Numbered from the stretch's first letter, positions 25,543 through 35,489 are shown. The stretch is 58,115 nt of DNA from an uncultured Opitutia bacterium (GCA_937136395.1 CAKZOI010000006.1:1-58115), one strand, 5' to 3'. Program-made: numbers and translations. Notes: generated from the letters alone by a model not told the origin.

Positions 25543-26304
25543 TTATTCGGAAGCGGACTCCGAGGCTTTGCTCCAGGGAGGTGCGTTTTCGTATTGCAGA
25601 TCCCATTCGGTGAAGGGCGTCCCTAGCGTGCCTTCGGGCCAGCGGTCTGCCTGCCATGTTTCAGGGAAGTGTTTGCGAACGCGGGCATCGATGCGGCCAT
25701 TCTTTACCTTGCGGTCGATAAAGTCGGTGAGGCTTAGCAGCTCTTGCTCGATATGTGTGCAAAATGCGTCGAAGGTTTCGCTGTCGCACTTTGGATCGAT
25801 CCAATACGGTCCGAGTGCATAGGTATCGATACGATTAAAAGGCAGCGGCACCGCAGTCTCGTCCCAGCTCGGCGCATAGAGGCAGTGGCGAGCACGTGTG
25901 CTTACAGCACAGAGTGGGGCGCCGCTACCTTTGGCGAGCAGGCAAGAGCCTCGCTTCATTCTGCGGGCGGGGCCACGTGAGCCATCAACGGTGATACCAT
26001 AGACGACGTCGGGGTTTTGGTGCAGGTAGCGTATCATGTCTTTGAGCACAATGCGTTTGCGGCGTCCGCCTCGGAAGACTCGGAAGTCATGATTCTCTAA
26101 TAGCGCGGTGATGAGTCGCCCCATCGTGTTGAGGCTGGCCAGTGTGTGCACCTTTCTGCCTCGAAAGATGTGTGGTGCCGTGACGACTTCCTGGTGCCAG
26201 ATCATCGCAACCAGTCCGCCAAATTTTTGGGTGAAAGGATCGTAGCGTTCTGCATAGTTATCGGTGGTGCGAGAAGTGCTCCAGACGATGAAGATATATA
26301 GCAT
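25543..26304 (-). CDS. DUF374 lysophospholipid acyltransferase-like protein, N-terminus probably displaced by a frameshift
   Basis: 253 aa in the frame given. The DUF374 pattern is clear: AMIWHQEVV (the acyltransferase H block), then GRLITALLENHDFRVFRGGRR, YGITVDGSRGPARRMKRGSCLLA and PLCAVSTRAR. Family members are thought to move acyl chains, some as lipid A myristoyl- or Kdo-dependent acyltransferases. The listed start at 26304 cuts off the usual basic N-terminus and membrane helix. A second frame, 26202-26456, encodes a fitting one (RRVKRVINNGLEAFGCLVLPLLYRCY). The frames meet at a TATATA run at about 26293-26300, so a 2-bp slip would join them into about 300 codons. Confidence 0.72.
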   Translation of the reverse strand: MLYIFIVWSTSRTTDNYAERYDPFTQKFGGLVAMIWHQEVVTAPHIFRGRKVHTLASLNTMGRLITALLENHDFRVFRGGRRKRIVLKDMIRYLHQNPDVVYGITVDGSRGPARRMKRGSCLLAKGSGAPLCAVSTRARHCLYAPSWDETAVPLPFNRIDTYALGPYWIDPKCDSETFDAFCTHIEQELLSLTDFIDRKVKNGRIDARVRKHFPETWQADRWPEGTLGTPFTEWDLQYENAPPWSKASESASE

Positions 26305-26591
26305 CGGTAAAGTAGCGGTAGCACTAAGCAGCCGAATGCTTCCAAGCCATTATTGATCACACGCTTCACCCGTCGTGCGCGCGTGCTGGGTGCACGGCGT
26401 TGTGTGGTTTTCTCGTATTGCGAGCCGCTAGGCTCATTGGTTTTGGTTATTGGCATGGTTAGGTGTATGGTGATTAAAGCGGTTTACCGCTTTAATTGCA
26501 ATCTGGGAACAGTGAGTCGACTCGCTTACTTTTGTGTCAATCTGGTGAGTCTTCCTTGCGTATATGCCGGAGAACTCGCGTAGTAGGGCGT

Positions 26592-27170
26592 ATGGAAAAT
26601 TTACACCACGACTTCGATGGGTTAATCTTTGATATGGATGGCACGCTGGCGGATACGATGCCGACGCACTTCATTGCTTGGTCACAATCGATGGCAGAGC
26701 ATGGCCTCGAACTGACTGAAGAGCGTTTCTATGCGCTCGGAGGTGTGCCTGCAAATAAGATTATCGCACTCTTGGCAAAGGAGCAGGGGAAAGTGGTCGA
26801 TGCCGATGCGGTTGCCGAGGCGAAGGAGGACTTGTTCTTAGAGCTGTTGAAAGACGTGCAGCCCGTGTTGCCGGTTAAGGCGATTGCAGAATTTCATCGC
26901 GAGCACATGCCGATGGCGATCGCCACGGGCAGTCCGAAGTGGGTGGCAGAAAAGATTCTGAAAGCCTTAGGGATACGTGATTGGTTTGGCGCTGTGGTGG
27001 GGGCCGAGTGTGTCGAGAATTCGAAGCCCGCGCCAGATGTTTATTTGAAAGCCGCAGAGTTAATTGGAGTGGACCCAAAGCGCTGCCATGCGTTTGAAGA
27101 TACACAACTAGGTGTCGAGGCCGCCAAGAATGCTGGAATGCTCGTTGTGGATATTCATACGCTGCGCTAG
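26592..27170 (+). CDS. HAD-superfamily hydrolase, beta-phosphoglucomutase/YqaB type
   Basis: 192 aa from the ATG at 26592. HAD motif I is FDMDGTLADTMPTHF, with two catalytic Asp. Motif II is AIATGSPKW, motif III lysine lies in ENSKPAPDVYLKAAELI, and motif IV is AFEDTQLGVEAAKNAG. The helical cap after motif I is the small cap of subfamily I (EERFYALGGVPANKII). Substrate is probably a sugar phosphate, as for fructose-1-phosphatase YqaB, but this is not shown. The frame opens 32 codons earlier; that stretch does not resemble the family. Confidence 0.88.
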   Translation: MENLHHDFDGLIFDMDGTLADTMPTHFIAWSQSMAEHGLELTEERFYALGGVPANKIIALLAKEQGKVVDADAVAEAKEDLFLELLKDVQPVLPVKAIAEFHREHMPMAIATGSPKWVAEKILKALGIRDWFGAVVGAECVENSKPAPDVYLKAAELIGVDPKRCHAFEDTQLGVEAAKNAGMLVVDIHTLR

Positions 27171-27238
27171 AGAGACTTTAGAGATATCCTAATACTTATT
27201 TGCAAGAGATGAGAATTTGGTATTCCCGCTTGCGATAA

Positions 27239-29503
27239 ATGTTCAGCGGCGAGATGCTCTATGCATCGCTTATGTCAATCGAATCAAAAGATAGCCTAGA
27301 AGATAATTGGGCTGTTGGTCTTGCGGCTTTCTTGCAATCAAACAACGAGGTCGAAGCCTTGCGTGTGGATGCGACGCATCGAAAAGTTGAAATTGCGACG
27401 CTCGGCCCAATTGACCTAGACCTGCTGGAGGCGCGATTGAGTGAGACGATCCGCAGGATTGAGGCAGGCCGATCAGAGGCGGTCCCTATTGGGGTTAGCG
27501 TGGAAACCGCTGATGATGGTGAGCTTCGTTTGCAAAAGCCGACGTGTATAACCGCCCCAAGATTATGGCAGTGGCGGGAAATCGAATGGCCTGTTTCTGA
27601 AGAAGCTGAGGCGCATGAAGATTGGCGGGTGCTCAGTGTGCTGGCAGGTATTTGTGCGATTTTAGGCGTTGCGGCATGGGGTATCGAAACGGTTGGCACC
27701 GCTCCATTTTGGGTGTCGATTGCATTGTATGTGGCTGCGATGCTTGCTGGTGGTTGGGATGCGATCGGTGATGTTAAAGAAGGGCTGCCCAAAGGAGAAT
27801 TGGATATTCATTTCCTGATGTTGGCGGTGGCTGTCGGCGCTGCTTCGATCGGTGCATGGGCAGAAGGTGCTCTATTGTTATTTCTCTTTTCATTTTCCGC
27901 AGCATTGGAGGCATTCGCCTTGCACCGAACACGTAGTGAAATTGATAGTTTGTATGACGCTGCGCCGAAAACAGCGACGGTCCTGTTACCTGATGGAGAT
28001 GAGCAACTGGTTCCTGTTGAGCAGGTAGCGGTTGGGCAAATCGTGGTTGTTAAGCCGGGCGAACTCTTTCCGGTCGATGCGGAAATCCTGAATGGTAAAA
28101 CGGCGGCAGATGAGTCGAACCTAACAGGAGAGGCAAATCCTGTCTCGAAGTTAAAGGGCGACAGTGTGTATAGTGGCACGATTAATTTGTGGGGATCTGT
28201 TGAGGTCCGTGTGCTCCGCATGGCGAGTGAAAGTTCATTGCAAAAAGTCATTCGTTTGATTCGAGAGGCCGAACATCTGAAAGCTCCAAGTCAGCGGTTT
28301 ACTGATAAGTTTGGCACGCGTTATACGATCGGGATCCTTGGTCTCACGGCGTTAATGTTTTTTGTGTGGTGGTTGATTTTTGGCATTCGGCCTTTTGCGA
28401 ATACGGAAGAAGGGTTTTCTGCATTTTACCGTGCCATGACATTACTGGTGGTGGCGAGTCCGTGCGCCTTAGTCCTTTCGATTCCATCTGCCATACTTGC
28501 AGCGATCGCATGGGGCGCGCGTCATGGGATTTTATTCCGAGGAGGCGCCGCGATTGAGAAGCTTGCCGAGGTCGATTTGGTCGCCTTGGATAAAACGGGA
28601 ACACTGACTACGGGCGGTATGGAAGTATATGCGGTGGAAAGTTTCCCGCCAGGACGCGAGAAGGAAGCTGTCGAACTGGCATATTCTTTAGAGGCGCATG
28701 GCTCGCATCCGATAGGTCGTGCAATTCAAAAATATGGTAAAGCGCAAGGTCTGAAAGTTCGGGAGATTGAAGACTTTCAGGCGATGAGTGGGCAAGGCGT
28801 GCAGGGGCGTGATGGTGAGACGCTCTGTGTGCTCGGTAGGCGAGAGTTGCTAGAGAATGGCCCACTTGCTGATTGGATACATGACGTGCCTGAGCCATCA
28901 GCTGAGTTTACTGAGAACTGGATCTTTAAGGGTGATTTGATTGCGCGTATATTGCTCAAGGATCAAATACGCCGCGAATCGAAGCCGATTTTAGAGAAGA
29001 TGAAGTCGCGTGGTATTCGCACAGTCATGTTGACTGGGGATCGTCGTGGAGCCGCTGAGTCGGTCGGTGCTGAGATCGGAATCGACGAAGTTCGTTCGGG
29101 GCTAAAGCCGGAAGACAAGGTGGCGCTGATTCGTGAGTATTCTAATTCTGGATACAAAGTGGCTATGGTTGGTGATGGTGTTAATGATGCGCCAAGTTTA
29201 GCGGCCGCGTATGTTTCTGTGGCCATGGGAGCACGTGGAAGTGATGCGGCATTAGAGCAAAGCGAGGTCGTGCTCATGAAAGATCGAATTGATAATTTTC
29301 TAGCAGCCACGGATTTGAGTCACCGTGCACGAGTGATTATTCGCCAAAATCTAGCCATTGCGCTTGGCACGGTTGTGCTGATGGCCGGCGCGGCGATTCT
29401 GGGGTGGATCCCATTAAGTATCGGTGTGTTTGCGCATGAAGGCAGCACCGTGGTGGTCTGTTTGAATAGCCTGCGGCTATTGTTTCATCGTAGCGCAGTG
29501 TAA
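27239..29503 (+). CDS. P1B-type heavy-metal ATPase with SPC motif
   Basis: 754 aa inner-membrane metal exporter or transporter. The transmembrane metal motif is SPC (residues 407-409), the phosphorylated Asp is D451 in DKTGTLTT, the actuator motif is the TGEAN loop, and the hinge is MVGDGVNDAPSLAAA. HEGST in the last helix (H733), together with SPC, is the hallmark of the P1B-4 group (cobalt, iron or zinc), not the CPC copper group. The first 90 residues look like a metal-binding fold but lack CxxC. The true start may be the ATG at 27272. No metal regulator adjoins it. Substrate is inferred from motifs only. Confidence 0.92.
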   Translation: MFSGEMLYASLMSIESKDSLEDNWAVGLAAFLQSNNEVEALRVDATHRKVEIATLGPIDLDLLEARLSETIRRIEAGRSEAVPIGVSVETADDGELRLQKPTCITAPRLWQWREIEWPVSEEAEAHEDWRVLSVLAGICAILGVAAWGIETVGTAPFWVSIALYVAAMLAGGWDAIGDVKEGLPKGELDIHFLMLAVAVGAASIGAWAEGALLLFLFSFSAALEAFALHRTRSEIDSLYDAAPKTATVLLPDGDEQLVPVEQVAVGQIVVVKPGELFPVDAEILNGKTAADESNLTGEANPVSKLKGDSVYSGTINLWGSVEVRVLRMASESSLQKVIRLIREAEHLKAPSQRFTDKFGTRYTIGILGLTALMFFVWWLIFGIRPFANTEEGFSAFYRAMTLLVVASPCALVLSIPSAILAAIAWGARHGILFRGGAAIEKLAEVDLVALDKTGTLTTGGMEVYAVESFPPGREKEAVELAYSLEAHGSHPIGRAIQKYGKAQGLKVREIEDFQAMSGQGVQGRDGETLCVLGRRELLENGPLADWIHDVPEPSAEFTENWIFKGDLIARILLKDQIRRESKPILEKMKSRGIRTVMLTGDRRGAAESVGAEIGIDEVRSGLKPEDKVALIREYSNSGYKVAMVGDGVNDAPSLAAAYVSVAMGARGSDAALEQSEVVLMKDRIDNFLAATDLSHRARVIIRQNLAIALGTVVLMAGAAILGWIPLSIGVFAHEGSTVVVCLNSLRLLFHRSAV

Positions 29504-29593
29504 GCACCTAATCTCTACAGTCTTGCATTTACTCGGACGGTGTCGTTTATAGGCAGGGTTCTACTGCTTGTCTTAATTGCCCCTCCCTCCAAT

Positions 29594-29860
29594 ATGGAAA
29601 ATAATCACCCTCGTGCTCATCGTCGTGCATGTTTACGCATTGTAATCGCACTGCTCTCTATCTGGTTTTTTGTTAGCTTTGGCTGCGCCATTTTATTTCG
29701 AGATTGGCTCGATGCGAATGCGCCGCAAGTCGGGAGCGCCCCATTCGGGTTCTGGATGGCTCAGCAGGGCGCGATTATTTGCTTTGTGTTATTGCTAATT
29801 GTTTACGCCTTTTTGATGAACCGATTGGATGCAAAACACGGCTATACTGAAGCTAAGTAG
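29594..29860 (+). CDS. DUF4212 small subunit of sodium:solute symporter
   Basis: 88 aa from the ATG at 29594. Two membrane helices carry the DUF4212 pattern: LLSIWFFVSFGCAILF, then APFGFWMAQQGAIICFVLLLIVYAFLMNRLD. The family is always found just upstream of a large solute:sodium symporter, as here (12 bp apart), and is regarded as its small subunit. An upstream in-frame start at 29540 would add 18 residues of low similarity. Confidence 0.9.
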   Translation: MENNHPRAHRRACLRIVIALLSIWFFVSFGCAILFRDWLDANAPQVGSAPFGFWMAQQGAIICFVLLLIVYAFLMNRLDAKHGYTEAK

Positions 29861-29872
29861 AGGGGCTAAGCT

Positions 29873-31696
29873 ATGACGCAAGATCATCTGAATTTTATAT
29901 TTATCGGAATCAGTTTTGCGATTTACATTGGAATCGCAGTCAAGTCGCGAGCGGCTTCAACAAAAGAGTATTACACTGCAGGTGGTGGTGTCTCGTCGTT
30001 TGCAAATGGTATGGCTACGGCGGCAGATTGGATGTCGGCCGCGACCTTTATCTCGATGGCAGGAACGGTGGCGATTAGTGGTTATGACGCTTCGCGTTTC
30101 TTGATGGGATGGACAGGCGGATTCGTGCTTTTGACGATTCTCATGGTGCCGTATCTACGTAAGTTCGGCAAAGCAACCGTGCCGGACTTTATTGGTGACC
30201 GTTACTACTCAAAACTTGCGCGCGGTGTGGCGGTAGTTTGTGCGATCTTTATTTGCATGACCTATATCATGGGGCAAATGCGTGGGGTGGGTGTGGTCTT
30301 TTCACAGTTGTTTGGAATTGGAGTTCCCGCAGGTGTCTTGATCGGAGCGAGTATCGTTTTCTTTTATGCAGGTCTTGGTGGAATGAAAGGGATCACTTAC
30401 ACTCAAGTGGCTCAGTATTGCGTGATGGCTTTTGCCTATACAATCCCAGCTATCTTTATCGCGATTGCGATGACTGGGCATGTGATACCGCAACTTGGCC
30501 TCATTGGTGATTTTACTGCTAGCAGTGAGCCAGTGGTGCCATTCCTGCAGAAGCTTAATAATATAAATACTGAATTAGGATTTGCGGAATACACCTCGGG
30601 GAAGCTCTCGACGATGAATATGTTTTGTATCACAGCTGCGCTGATGTGTGGCACTGCGGGATTGCCGCATGTGATCGTGCGCTTCTTTACCGTGAAGAAT
30701 GTTGCAGCTGTGCGTAAGTCTGCTTGTTGGACGCTCTTGTTTATCGCGGTGATCTATTTAACTGCACCAGCGATCGGTGCGTTTGCTCGGGTGAACTTAG
30801 TCGAAAAGTTGCATAACACTCCATATTCCGAAGTGCCTGGATGGTTTCAGGAATTTGAACTTACGGGGCAGATGGCTTGGGTAGATAAAAATGGCGATGG
30901 TAAGATTCAATATTTTGGCCCAGCAAAATCTGAGCTTGGCAGTGCCAGCGTTTTCCAAGGAGCTAAGCCAAGCTATCCAGGATATGATGCCCCGGAGAAT
31001 CAGCGTATTGGACGTCACGGTGAACGCCTGCTTGCGAATAAGGCAGATGACTCCAATCCAAATGAGCTTTGGTTTGGTAATGATATTATGGTGATGGCAA
31101 ATCCGCATATGGCAGGTTTGCCGATGTGGGTGATCGCGCTCTTGATGGCAGGCTGTATTGCCGCAGCGCTTTCGACTGCAGCGGGTTTGCTGTTGGTGCT
31201 CTCGACGTCGATTTCGCACGATTTAATGAAGAAGATCATTAAGCCGGATTTAACCGATGAAGAGGAGGTCAACTACGCACGATTTGCCTCATTTGCAGCA
31301 CTGATCGTGGCGGCCTATTTTGGCATTAATCCGCCGTCGGCCTTCATTGCGAAAACGGTGGCCTTTGCTTTCGGTCTCGCGGCATCGTCGTTTTTTCCCA
31401 CCTTACTTATCGGGATCTTTTCTAAACGTATGAATCGTGAGGGTGCGATTGCGGGGATGCTTTCTGGTATCTCCTTCACGATCGGATACATCGTTTACTT
31501 TCAATTTTTAGGTGGGCATGCCGACCAATATTTCCTCGGGATCACTCCAGAGGGTATCGGTTTTGTTGGAATGCTGATTAATTTTGGCGTTTCATTTTTA
31601 GTGAGTGCATTCACTCCAGCTCCGCCCCAAGAAGTTCAAGACATGGTGGAAAATATCCACATCCCGTCAGGTGCAGGTGATGCGTCGGAGCATTAA
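29873..31696 (+). CDS. sodium:solute symporter, acetate/organic-acid type (VC_2705 subfamily)
   Basis: 607 aa with about 13 membrane helices. The N-terminal half ([30 protein letters not shown]) is the SSS core and matches the acetate permease-like subfamily paired with DUF4212. A large loop of about 90 residues between helices contains [12 protein letters not shown] (338-349), the pattern of a calcium-binding EF-hand loop except that position 12 is Gly. Substrate is inferred to be acetate or a related short acid. It is preceded by its small subunit and followed at once by a REP-like palindrome. Confidence 0.92.
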   Translation: MTQDHLNFIFIGISFAIYIGIAVKSRAASTKEYYTAGGGVSSFANGMATAADWMSAATFISMAGTVAISGYDASRFLMGWTGGFVLLTILMVPYLRKFGKATVPDFIGDRYYSKLARGVAVVCAIFICMTYIMGQMRGVGVVFSQLFGIGVPAGVLIGASIVFFYAGLGGMKGITYTQVAQYCVMAFAYTIPAIFIAIAMTGHVIPQLGLIGDFTASSEPVVPFLQKLNNINTELGFAEYTSGKLSTMNMFCITAALMCGTAGLPHVIVRFFTVKNVAAVRKSACWTLLFIAVIYLTAPAIGAFARVNLVEKLHNTPYSEVPGWFQEFELTGQMAWVDKNGDGKIQYFGPAKSELGSASVFQGAKPSYPGYDAPENQRIGRHGERLLANKADDSNPNELWFGNDIMVMANPHMAGLPMWVIALLMAGCIAAALSTAAGLLLVLSTSISHDLMKKIIKPDLTDEEEVNYARFASFAALIVAAYFGINPPSAFIAKTVAFAFGLAASSFFPTLLIGIFSKRMNREGAIAGMLSGISFTIGYIVYFQFLGGHADQYFLGITPEGIGFVGMLINFGVSFLVSAFTPAPPQEVQDMVENIHIPSGAGDASEH

Positions 31697-31735
31697 GTAG
31701 CTGCAGAGCGTGCGTCGGCAGAGCGACGCGGCTAC
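31697..31735. repeat. REP-like palindrome after the symporter
   Basis: Ends GTAGC at 31697 and GCTAC at 31735, with an imperfect internal stem around GTGCGTCGGCAGAGCGACGC. It begins on the base after the symporter stop codon and reads GTAG from both strands. Confidence 0.7.
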
Positions 31736-31778
31736 CTATTAGTTGTGTAGCAACGGCGCTCTGTCGATTAGTCGGATG

Positions 31779-32621
31779 TTACATAGTCGTCCAGCGTGCC
31801 CATGTGCCGCTGGGCACGGGAAAGGCTTCGGGTTCACCAGTTAGCAGCATTTCTCCATGCTCTACTTTGCCGCCTGGTATGAGCTGGCGGAGTAGGTTGT
31901 TGAGCACGATGGGTGTAAATCCTGGAGTGTGACTGGTGAGATAAACGAATAGCGGTCGGTCGCTGAGCACACCTTTTACGAGCTTGAGTGTGTCGAGCAG
32001 CGCTTGCTCGATTTTGTAGAGCTCGCCGCCTTTGCCTCGCCCAAAAGACGGCGGGTCGAGGAGAATGCCGTCGTAGCGGTTGCCGCGTTTGATTTCGCGC
32101 TGAAGAAATTTATTGCAGTCATCGACGATCCATCGGATCGGGTGGTCGGAGAGTTTGTTGAGCTCTGCATTTTGTCGTGCCCATTGCACCATACCCTTGG
32201 AGGCGTCGACGTGGCAACAGTGTGCCCCGCCTTTGGCTCCGGCGAGTGTGGCACCGCCGGAATAAGCAAAAAGATTGAGGAACTTAAGTGGTGTTTTACG
32301 CTTTGGGGCTTCAATCTTGAGCGTGTCGGTGATCCAGTCCCACATGTCACGCGTCTCTGGGAAGACGCCGAGATGTCCGAAGTCAGTCGTGGAAAGCTTC
32401 ATCTTGATCCCGTTAACGTGGGCATGCCAGACGTCTGGGAGCTTTTCACGGTTCTTCCACTGTAGGCCGTCCTTACGGGAGAATGAGGCGTCGGCCTGTT
32501 TCCAGAGTTTGGGGTTGGCAGGGCTCCATACGGCTTGCGCGCAAGGGCGGGCAAGAATGACCTTGCCAAAGCGTTCGAGTTTCCGGCCGTGGCCGCTGTC
32601 GATGAGAGCGTATTCGTTCAT
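31779..32621 (-). CDS. SAM-dependent methyltransferase, RlmI/RlmK-like
   Basis: 280 aa. A Rossmann-fold methyltransferase with the SAM motif [19 protein letters not shown], the acidic [19 protein letters not shown], and the [14 protein letters not shown] catalytic loop of 23S rRNA cytosine/guanine methyltransferases. It lacks the N-terminal PUA domain of full RlmI. A 23S rRNA target is the likely role, but the base is not determined. A dispersed GAACGT repeat ends 10 bp upstream of the start. Confidence 0.82.
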   Translation of the reverse strand: MNEYALIDSGHGRKLERFGKVILARPCAQAVWSPANPKLWKQADASFSRKDGLQWKNREKLPDVWHAHVNGIKMKLSTTDFGHLGVFPETRDMWDWITDTLKIEAPKRKTPLKFLNLFAYSGGATLAGAKGGAHCCHVDASKGMVQWARQNAELNKLSDHPIRWIVDDCNKFLQREIKRGNRYDGILLDPPSFGRGKGGELYKIEQALLDTLKLVKGVLSDRPLFVYLTSHTPGFTPIVLNNLLRQLIPGGKVEHGEMLLTGEPEAFPVPSGTWARWTTM

Positions 32622-32631
32622 TGTGGAGTGG

Positions 32632-32676
32632 GACGTTGAACATCGAACATCGAACGTTCAACGTCCAATGTTGAAT
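32632..32676. repeat. dispersed repeat of GAACGT/ACGTTC words upstream of the methyltransferase
   Basis: Runs from GACGTTGAACATCGAACA to GTCCAATGTTGAAT and includes the self-complementary core CGAACGTTCAACG. It lies 11 bp before the start of the minus-strand methyltransferase. Related runs occur at 15134-15167 and 51851-51870. Confidence 0.7.
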
Positions 32677-32749
32677 GGAAACAAATGTAAGGGTGCGCAT
32701 TGTGGCTTGTTTGCACGCTTGGGGGCAGTGTGCGTGTTCGATGTTCGCC

Positions 32750-33325
32750 TCACGCCATCGCTTCGGTGAAATGTTTACGGCACATCGCTATGTAGCGCTC
32801 GTTGCCGCCGATTTCGACTTGTTCGCCTTCTTTGATCGCTTTGCCATCTGGGCCTTGGCGTAGGTTCATGGTCGCTTTGCGTCCGCAATGGCAGATTGTT
32901 TTGAGTTCGATCAAATTGTCAGCCCAACCGAGTAGGGCGGCGCTGCCGGCAAAAAGATTGCCCTGAAAGTCGGTGCGTAGCCCATAGCAGAGGACGGGTA
33001 TGCCGATTTCGTCGCAGACTCGACTGAGTTGTTCGACTTGTGGGCGATTGAGGAATTGTGCTTCGTCGATGAGCACGCAGGCAATCGGCTCCTGTTCGTG
33101 CGCCGCACATACAATTGAAAACAGGTTATCACTAGGCTGAAATGATCTGGCGCCTGCAGTCAGTCCGATGCGGGACGCGATCGTATTTACACCTGCGCGT
33201 TGGTCGACCTGAGGTGTGAGTAGCAGAGTCTGCATGCCGCGTTCTTGATAGTTGTGGCTCGATTGCAGGAGGACGGTGCTTTTACCTGCATTCATTGCGG
33301 AATAGTAGAAGTAGAGTTTTGCCAT
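32750..33325 (-). CDS. tdk: thymidine kinase
   Basis: Phosphorylates thymidine with ATP in the salvage pathway; 191 aa type II kinase. The P-loop is SAMNAGKST (residues 9-17). The Walker B/lid region is [19 protein letters not shown], followed by [15 protein letters not shown]. The zinc-binding Cys pair CHCGRKA and the later Cys in AMCRKHF are present. Full family length. Divergent from the LysM protein gene with 64 bp to its start. Confidence 0.96.
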   Translation of the reverse strand: MAKLYFYYSAMNAGKSTVLLQSSHNYQERGMQTLLLTPQVDQRAGVNTIASRIGLTAGARSFQPSDNLFSIVCAAHEQEPIACVLIDEAQFLNRPQVEQLSRVCDEIGIPVLCYGLRTDFQGNLFAGSAALLGWADNLIELKTICHCGRKATMNLRQGPDGKAIKEGEQVEIGGNERYIAMCRKHFTEAMA

Positions 33326-33389
33326 TCTTCGGGTGGAGTTGCTTCTTGTTTTGACTTTTACTGGCGCGGTTGAATCTTCGATAGGTATT

Positions 33390-33995
33390 ATGTTTAAGTC
33401 ACGGTTGCAGCTATTATTTTTATTATCGATTATTCTATTTATGACTCAATCTGTTTCCGCTCAGTCGGATATGCGAGTCGCTGTGGCGAATATGAGTCAA
33501 GATGTGAAACTTCTTGTGCAGGAGGTGAAATCGCTACGGCTTGAGGTCGAAAGTGTGAAGCGTGAGAATGCGCAGCTTAAAGCGCAAGTTGTTGCATCGA
33601 GCTCAAATCGAGACACTGAGGCGCAAATTACCAACCTTTCCAGTGCGATCGATGCACTTCGTCGAGATTACCGTCAGGCGGATGAGGTGCAGAAGCAGCA
33701 GATTATAGCGGAGGTTTCGCGACAGATTGATGCCTTAGCTAAGCAAACTGAAGGTGCGTTGAATTCCGTCGCTAAGGCGGTCGAAAGTCAGCCTAGCGTG
33801 CCAGTTACAGTGAATTTTTCCGACGACTATCCTAAGACTGGTAAGCCCTACACGGTGCGTTCAGGGGATACTTTGAGCGGAATCGCGAGGGCGCACGGTT
33901 CTACGGTGAAGTATATTCAGAATGCCAATAAGATCGCCAACCCGGCGAAGGACCTGCAAATTGGCCAAACTATCTTTATCCCAATCTCCGAATAA
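33390..33995 (+). CDS. exported coiled-coil LysM protein
   Basis: 201 aa from the ATG at 33390. A signal peptide ([19 protein letters not shown]) is followed by a coiled coil of about 100 residues ([19 protein letters not shown]) and a C-terminal LysM domain ([27 protein letters not shown]). LysM binds peptidoglycan, so this is a periplasmic wall-binding protein. It lies 2 bp upstream of parB and is probably co-transcribed with it; the partner role is unknown. A longer reading frame from 33333 adds a stretch without family likeness. Confidence 0.85.
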   Translation: MFKSRLQLLFLLSIILFMTQSVSAQSDMRVAVANMSQDVKLLVQEVKSLRLEVESVKRENAQLKAQVVASSSNRDTEAQITNLSSAIDALRRDYRQADEVQKQQIIAEVSRQIDALAKQTEGALNSVAKAVESQPSVPVTVNFSDDYPKTGKPYTVRSGDTLSGIARAHGSTVKYIQNANKIANPAKDLQIGQTIFIPISE

Positions 33996-33997
33996 TT

Positions 33998-34960
33998 ATG
34001 GCAAATTCAAAAACTAGACTAGGTCGCGGTCTTGGCGGTCTCATCTCTGGGGCGAGCAGTGCTTCGAAGCAGTCCACCTCGATGCCTGCGAAAAAAACGC
34101 CTACACGGAAAGCCGCAAAAAAAGCTGCACCCACAAAAACGATCCCGACCTCGACGCCCTCGGCTTCAGGTTATCGTGAGATTGAGGTGAAAGCGATCGT
34201 TGCCAACCCCTATCAACCTCGCCGCGAAATCAATCCGCAGCATGTGGAAGAACTTGCAAAGAGCATCCAATCTGAAGGGCTTTTGCAGCCAGTTGTGGTG
34301 CGCGCAAAGGGAAATAGTTTTGAACTGATTGCCGGAGAGCGTCGTTTGCATGCGTTTAGGCATCTCGGCAACAAGACCATTCCTGCTCGAATCATCGAGG
34401 CCAGTGATGCGTCATCGGCGACGCTCGCCCTGATTGAAAATTTACAACGTGAAAACCTGAACCCGATTGATGAAGCACTCGGTTATGCAAGTTTGGTCCG
34501 TGATTTTGATCTCACCCAAGAGGCGGCTGCGGATCGCGTGGGTAAGGGGCGTGCAACGGTTGCCAATGCGATGCGCCTGCTTGGACTTAATGATGAAATT
34601 CGCGGCTACTTAAGCCGTCGCTTGCTGTCAACGGGGCACGCCAAGGTTTTACTCAGTCTAGAGCAGGAAGATTATCGCACCCTTCTTGCACGACGTATCA
34701 TCGAGACGGGCATGAGCGTGCGCGAAGCCGAACAGCAGGTGCGCCGACTGAAAGAGTCTAGTGGCGGTGCTTCCAAGGGCCGTTCAAAGAGCGCGGAAGC
34801 GCAAGAAACTGCGATTCGTGATTTGGAAAAGCGTATTGGCGAGCATTTCAGCACCCGGGTGTCGTTGAAGCATTCCGCGAAAAAGGGGAAGCTGACAATA
34901 GAGTATTACGGCAATGACGATCTCGACCGTATTTTAGAAAAGCTCGGCGTGAGCAGCTAA
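33998..34960 (+). CDS. parB: chromosome partitioning protein ParB
   Basis: 320 aa CTP-dependent centromere-binding protein. A basic Ser/Lys/Ala-rich tail (about residues 1-60) precedes the ParB nuclease-like CTPase domain: IVANPYQPRREINPQHVEELA, LLQPVVVRAKGNSFELIAGERRL and LIENLQRENLNPIDEA. The helix-turn-helix lies at about 170-215 (LTQEAAADRVGKGRATVANAMRLL). parA is not adjacent here: the upstream gene is a LysM protein and the downstream one an EVE protein. No parS site was picked out by eye. Confidence 0.96.
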   Translation: MANSKTRLGRGLGGLISGASSASKQSTSMPAKKTPTRKAAKKAAPTKTIPTSTPSASGYREIEVKAIVANPYQPRREINPQHVEELAKSIQSEGLLQPVVVRAKGNSFELIAGERRLHAFRHLGNKTIPARIIEASDASSATLALIENLQRENLNPIDEALGYASLVRDFDLTQEAAADRVGKGRATVANAMRLLGLNDEIRGYLSRRLLSTGHAKVLLSLEQEDYRTLLARRIIETGMSVREAEQQVRRLKESSGGASKGRSKSAEAQETAIRDLEKRIGEHFSTRVSLKHSAKKGKLTIEYYGNDDLDRILEKLGVSS

Positions 34961-34968
34961 TTTATCGA

Positions 34969-35430
34969 GTGAACTATTGGTTGATGAAGTCCGAGCCGGA
35001 CGTTTTTTCGTTCGATGATTTAAAGTCGCGCCCTCGGCAAACGGAGCCATGGGATGGTGTGCGTAACTACCAAGCACGTAACTTCATGCGCGATGACATG
35101 CAGGTCGGTGATTTGATCTTGTTCTATCATTCCAATACGAACCCGCCGGGCGTCGCGGGTATCGCAGAGGTAGCGAGTGCGCCCTATCCAGACCCCACCG
35201 CGTTCGACGCGAAATCGAAATACTACGACCCTAAAAGCGATCCTGACAACCCTTGCTGGGTATTGGTCGACGTGAAGTATCATGCCGAGTTTAAGCGCTT
35301 CGTTTCTTTGGAAGCGATGAAAGCGCTGGAGGCACTTTCTGAGATGCGCATTTTACAACGTGGTAATCGCTTATCGATCTCACCGGTTACGAAACAGGAG
35401 TTTACTGCGATTTGTAAGGCGGCAGGCTAG
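34969..35430 (+). CDS. EVE-domain protein
   Basis: 153 aa from a GTG start (34969), 8 bp after parB. The EVE (PUA-like) pattern is clear: NYWLMKSEPDVFSFDDL, WDGVRNYQARNFMRDDMQVGD and FYHSNTNPPGVAGIAEVAS, then CWVLVDVKYHAEF. Such domains bind modified bases in nucleic acid. The physiological role of the free-standing bacterial proteins is not settled. Probably the last gene of the LysM-parB-EVE unit. Confidence 0.9.
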   Translation: MNYWLMKSEPDVFSFDDLKSRPRQTEPWDGVRNYQARNFMRDDMQVGDLILFYHSNTNPPGVAGIAEVASAPYPDPTAFDAKSKYYDPKSDPDNPCWVLVDVKYHAEFKRFVSLEAMKALEALSEMRILQRGNRLSISPVTKQEFTAICKAAG

Positions 35431-35489
35431 CTGGTGAGTGCCGGCCTTGGTTCCCAAGTGACTCGTGGCCCAGTTGTTCAAGCTGACAG

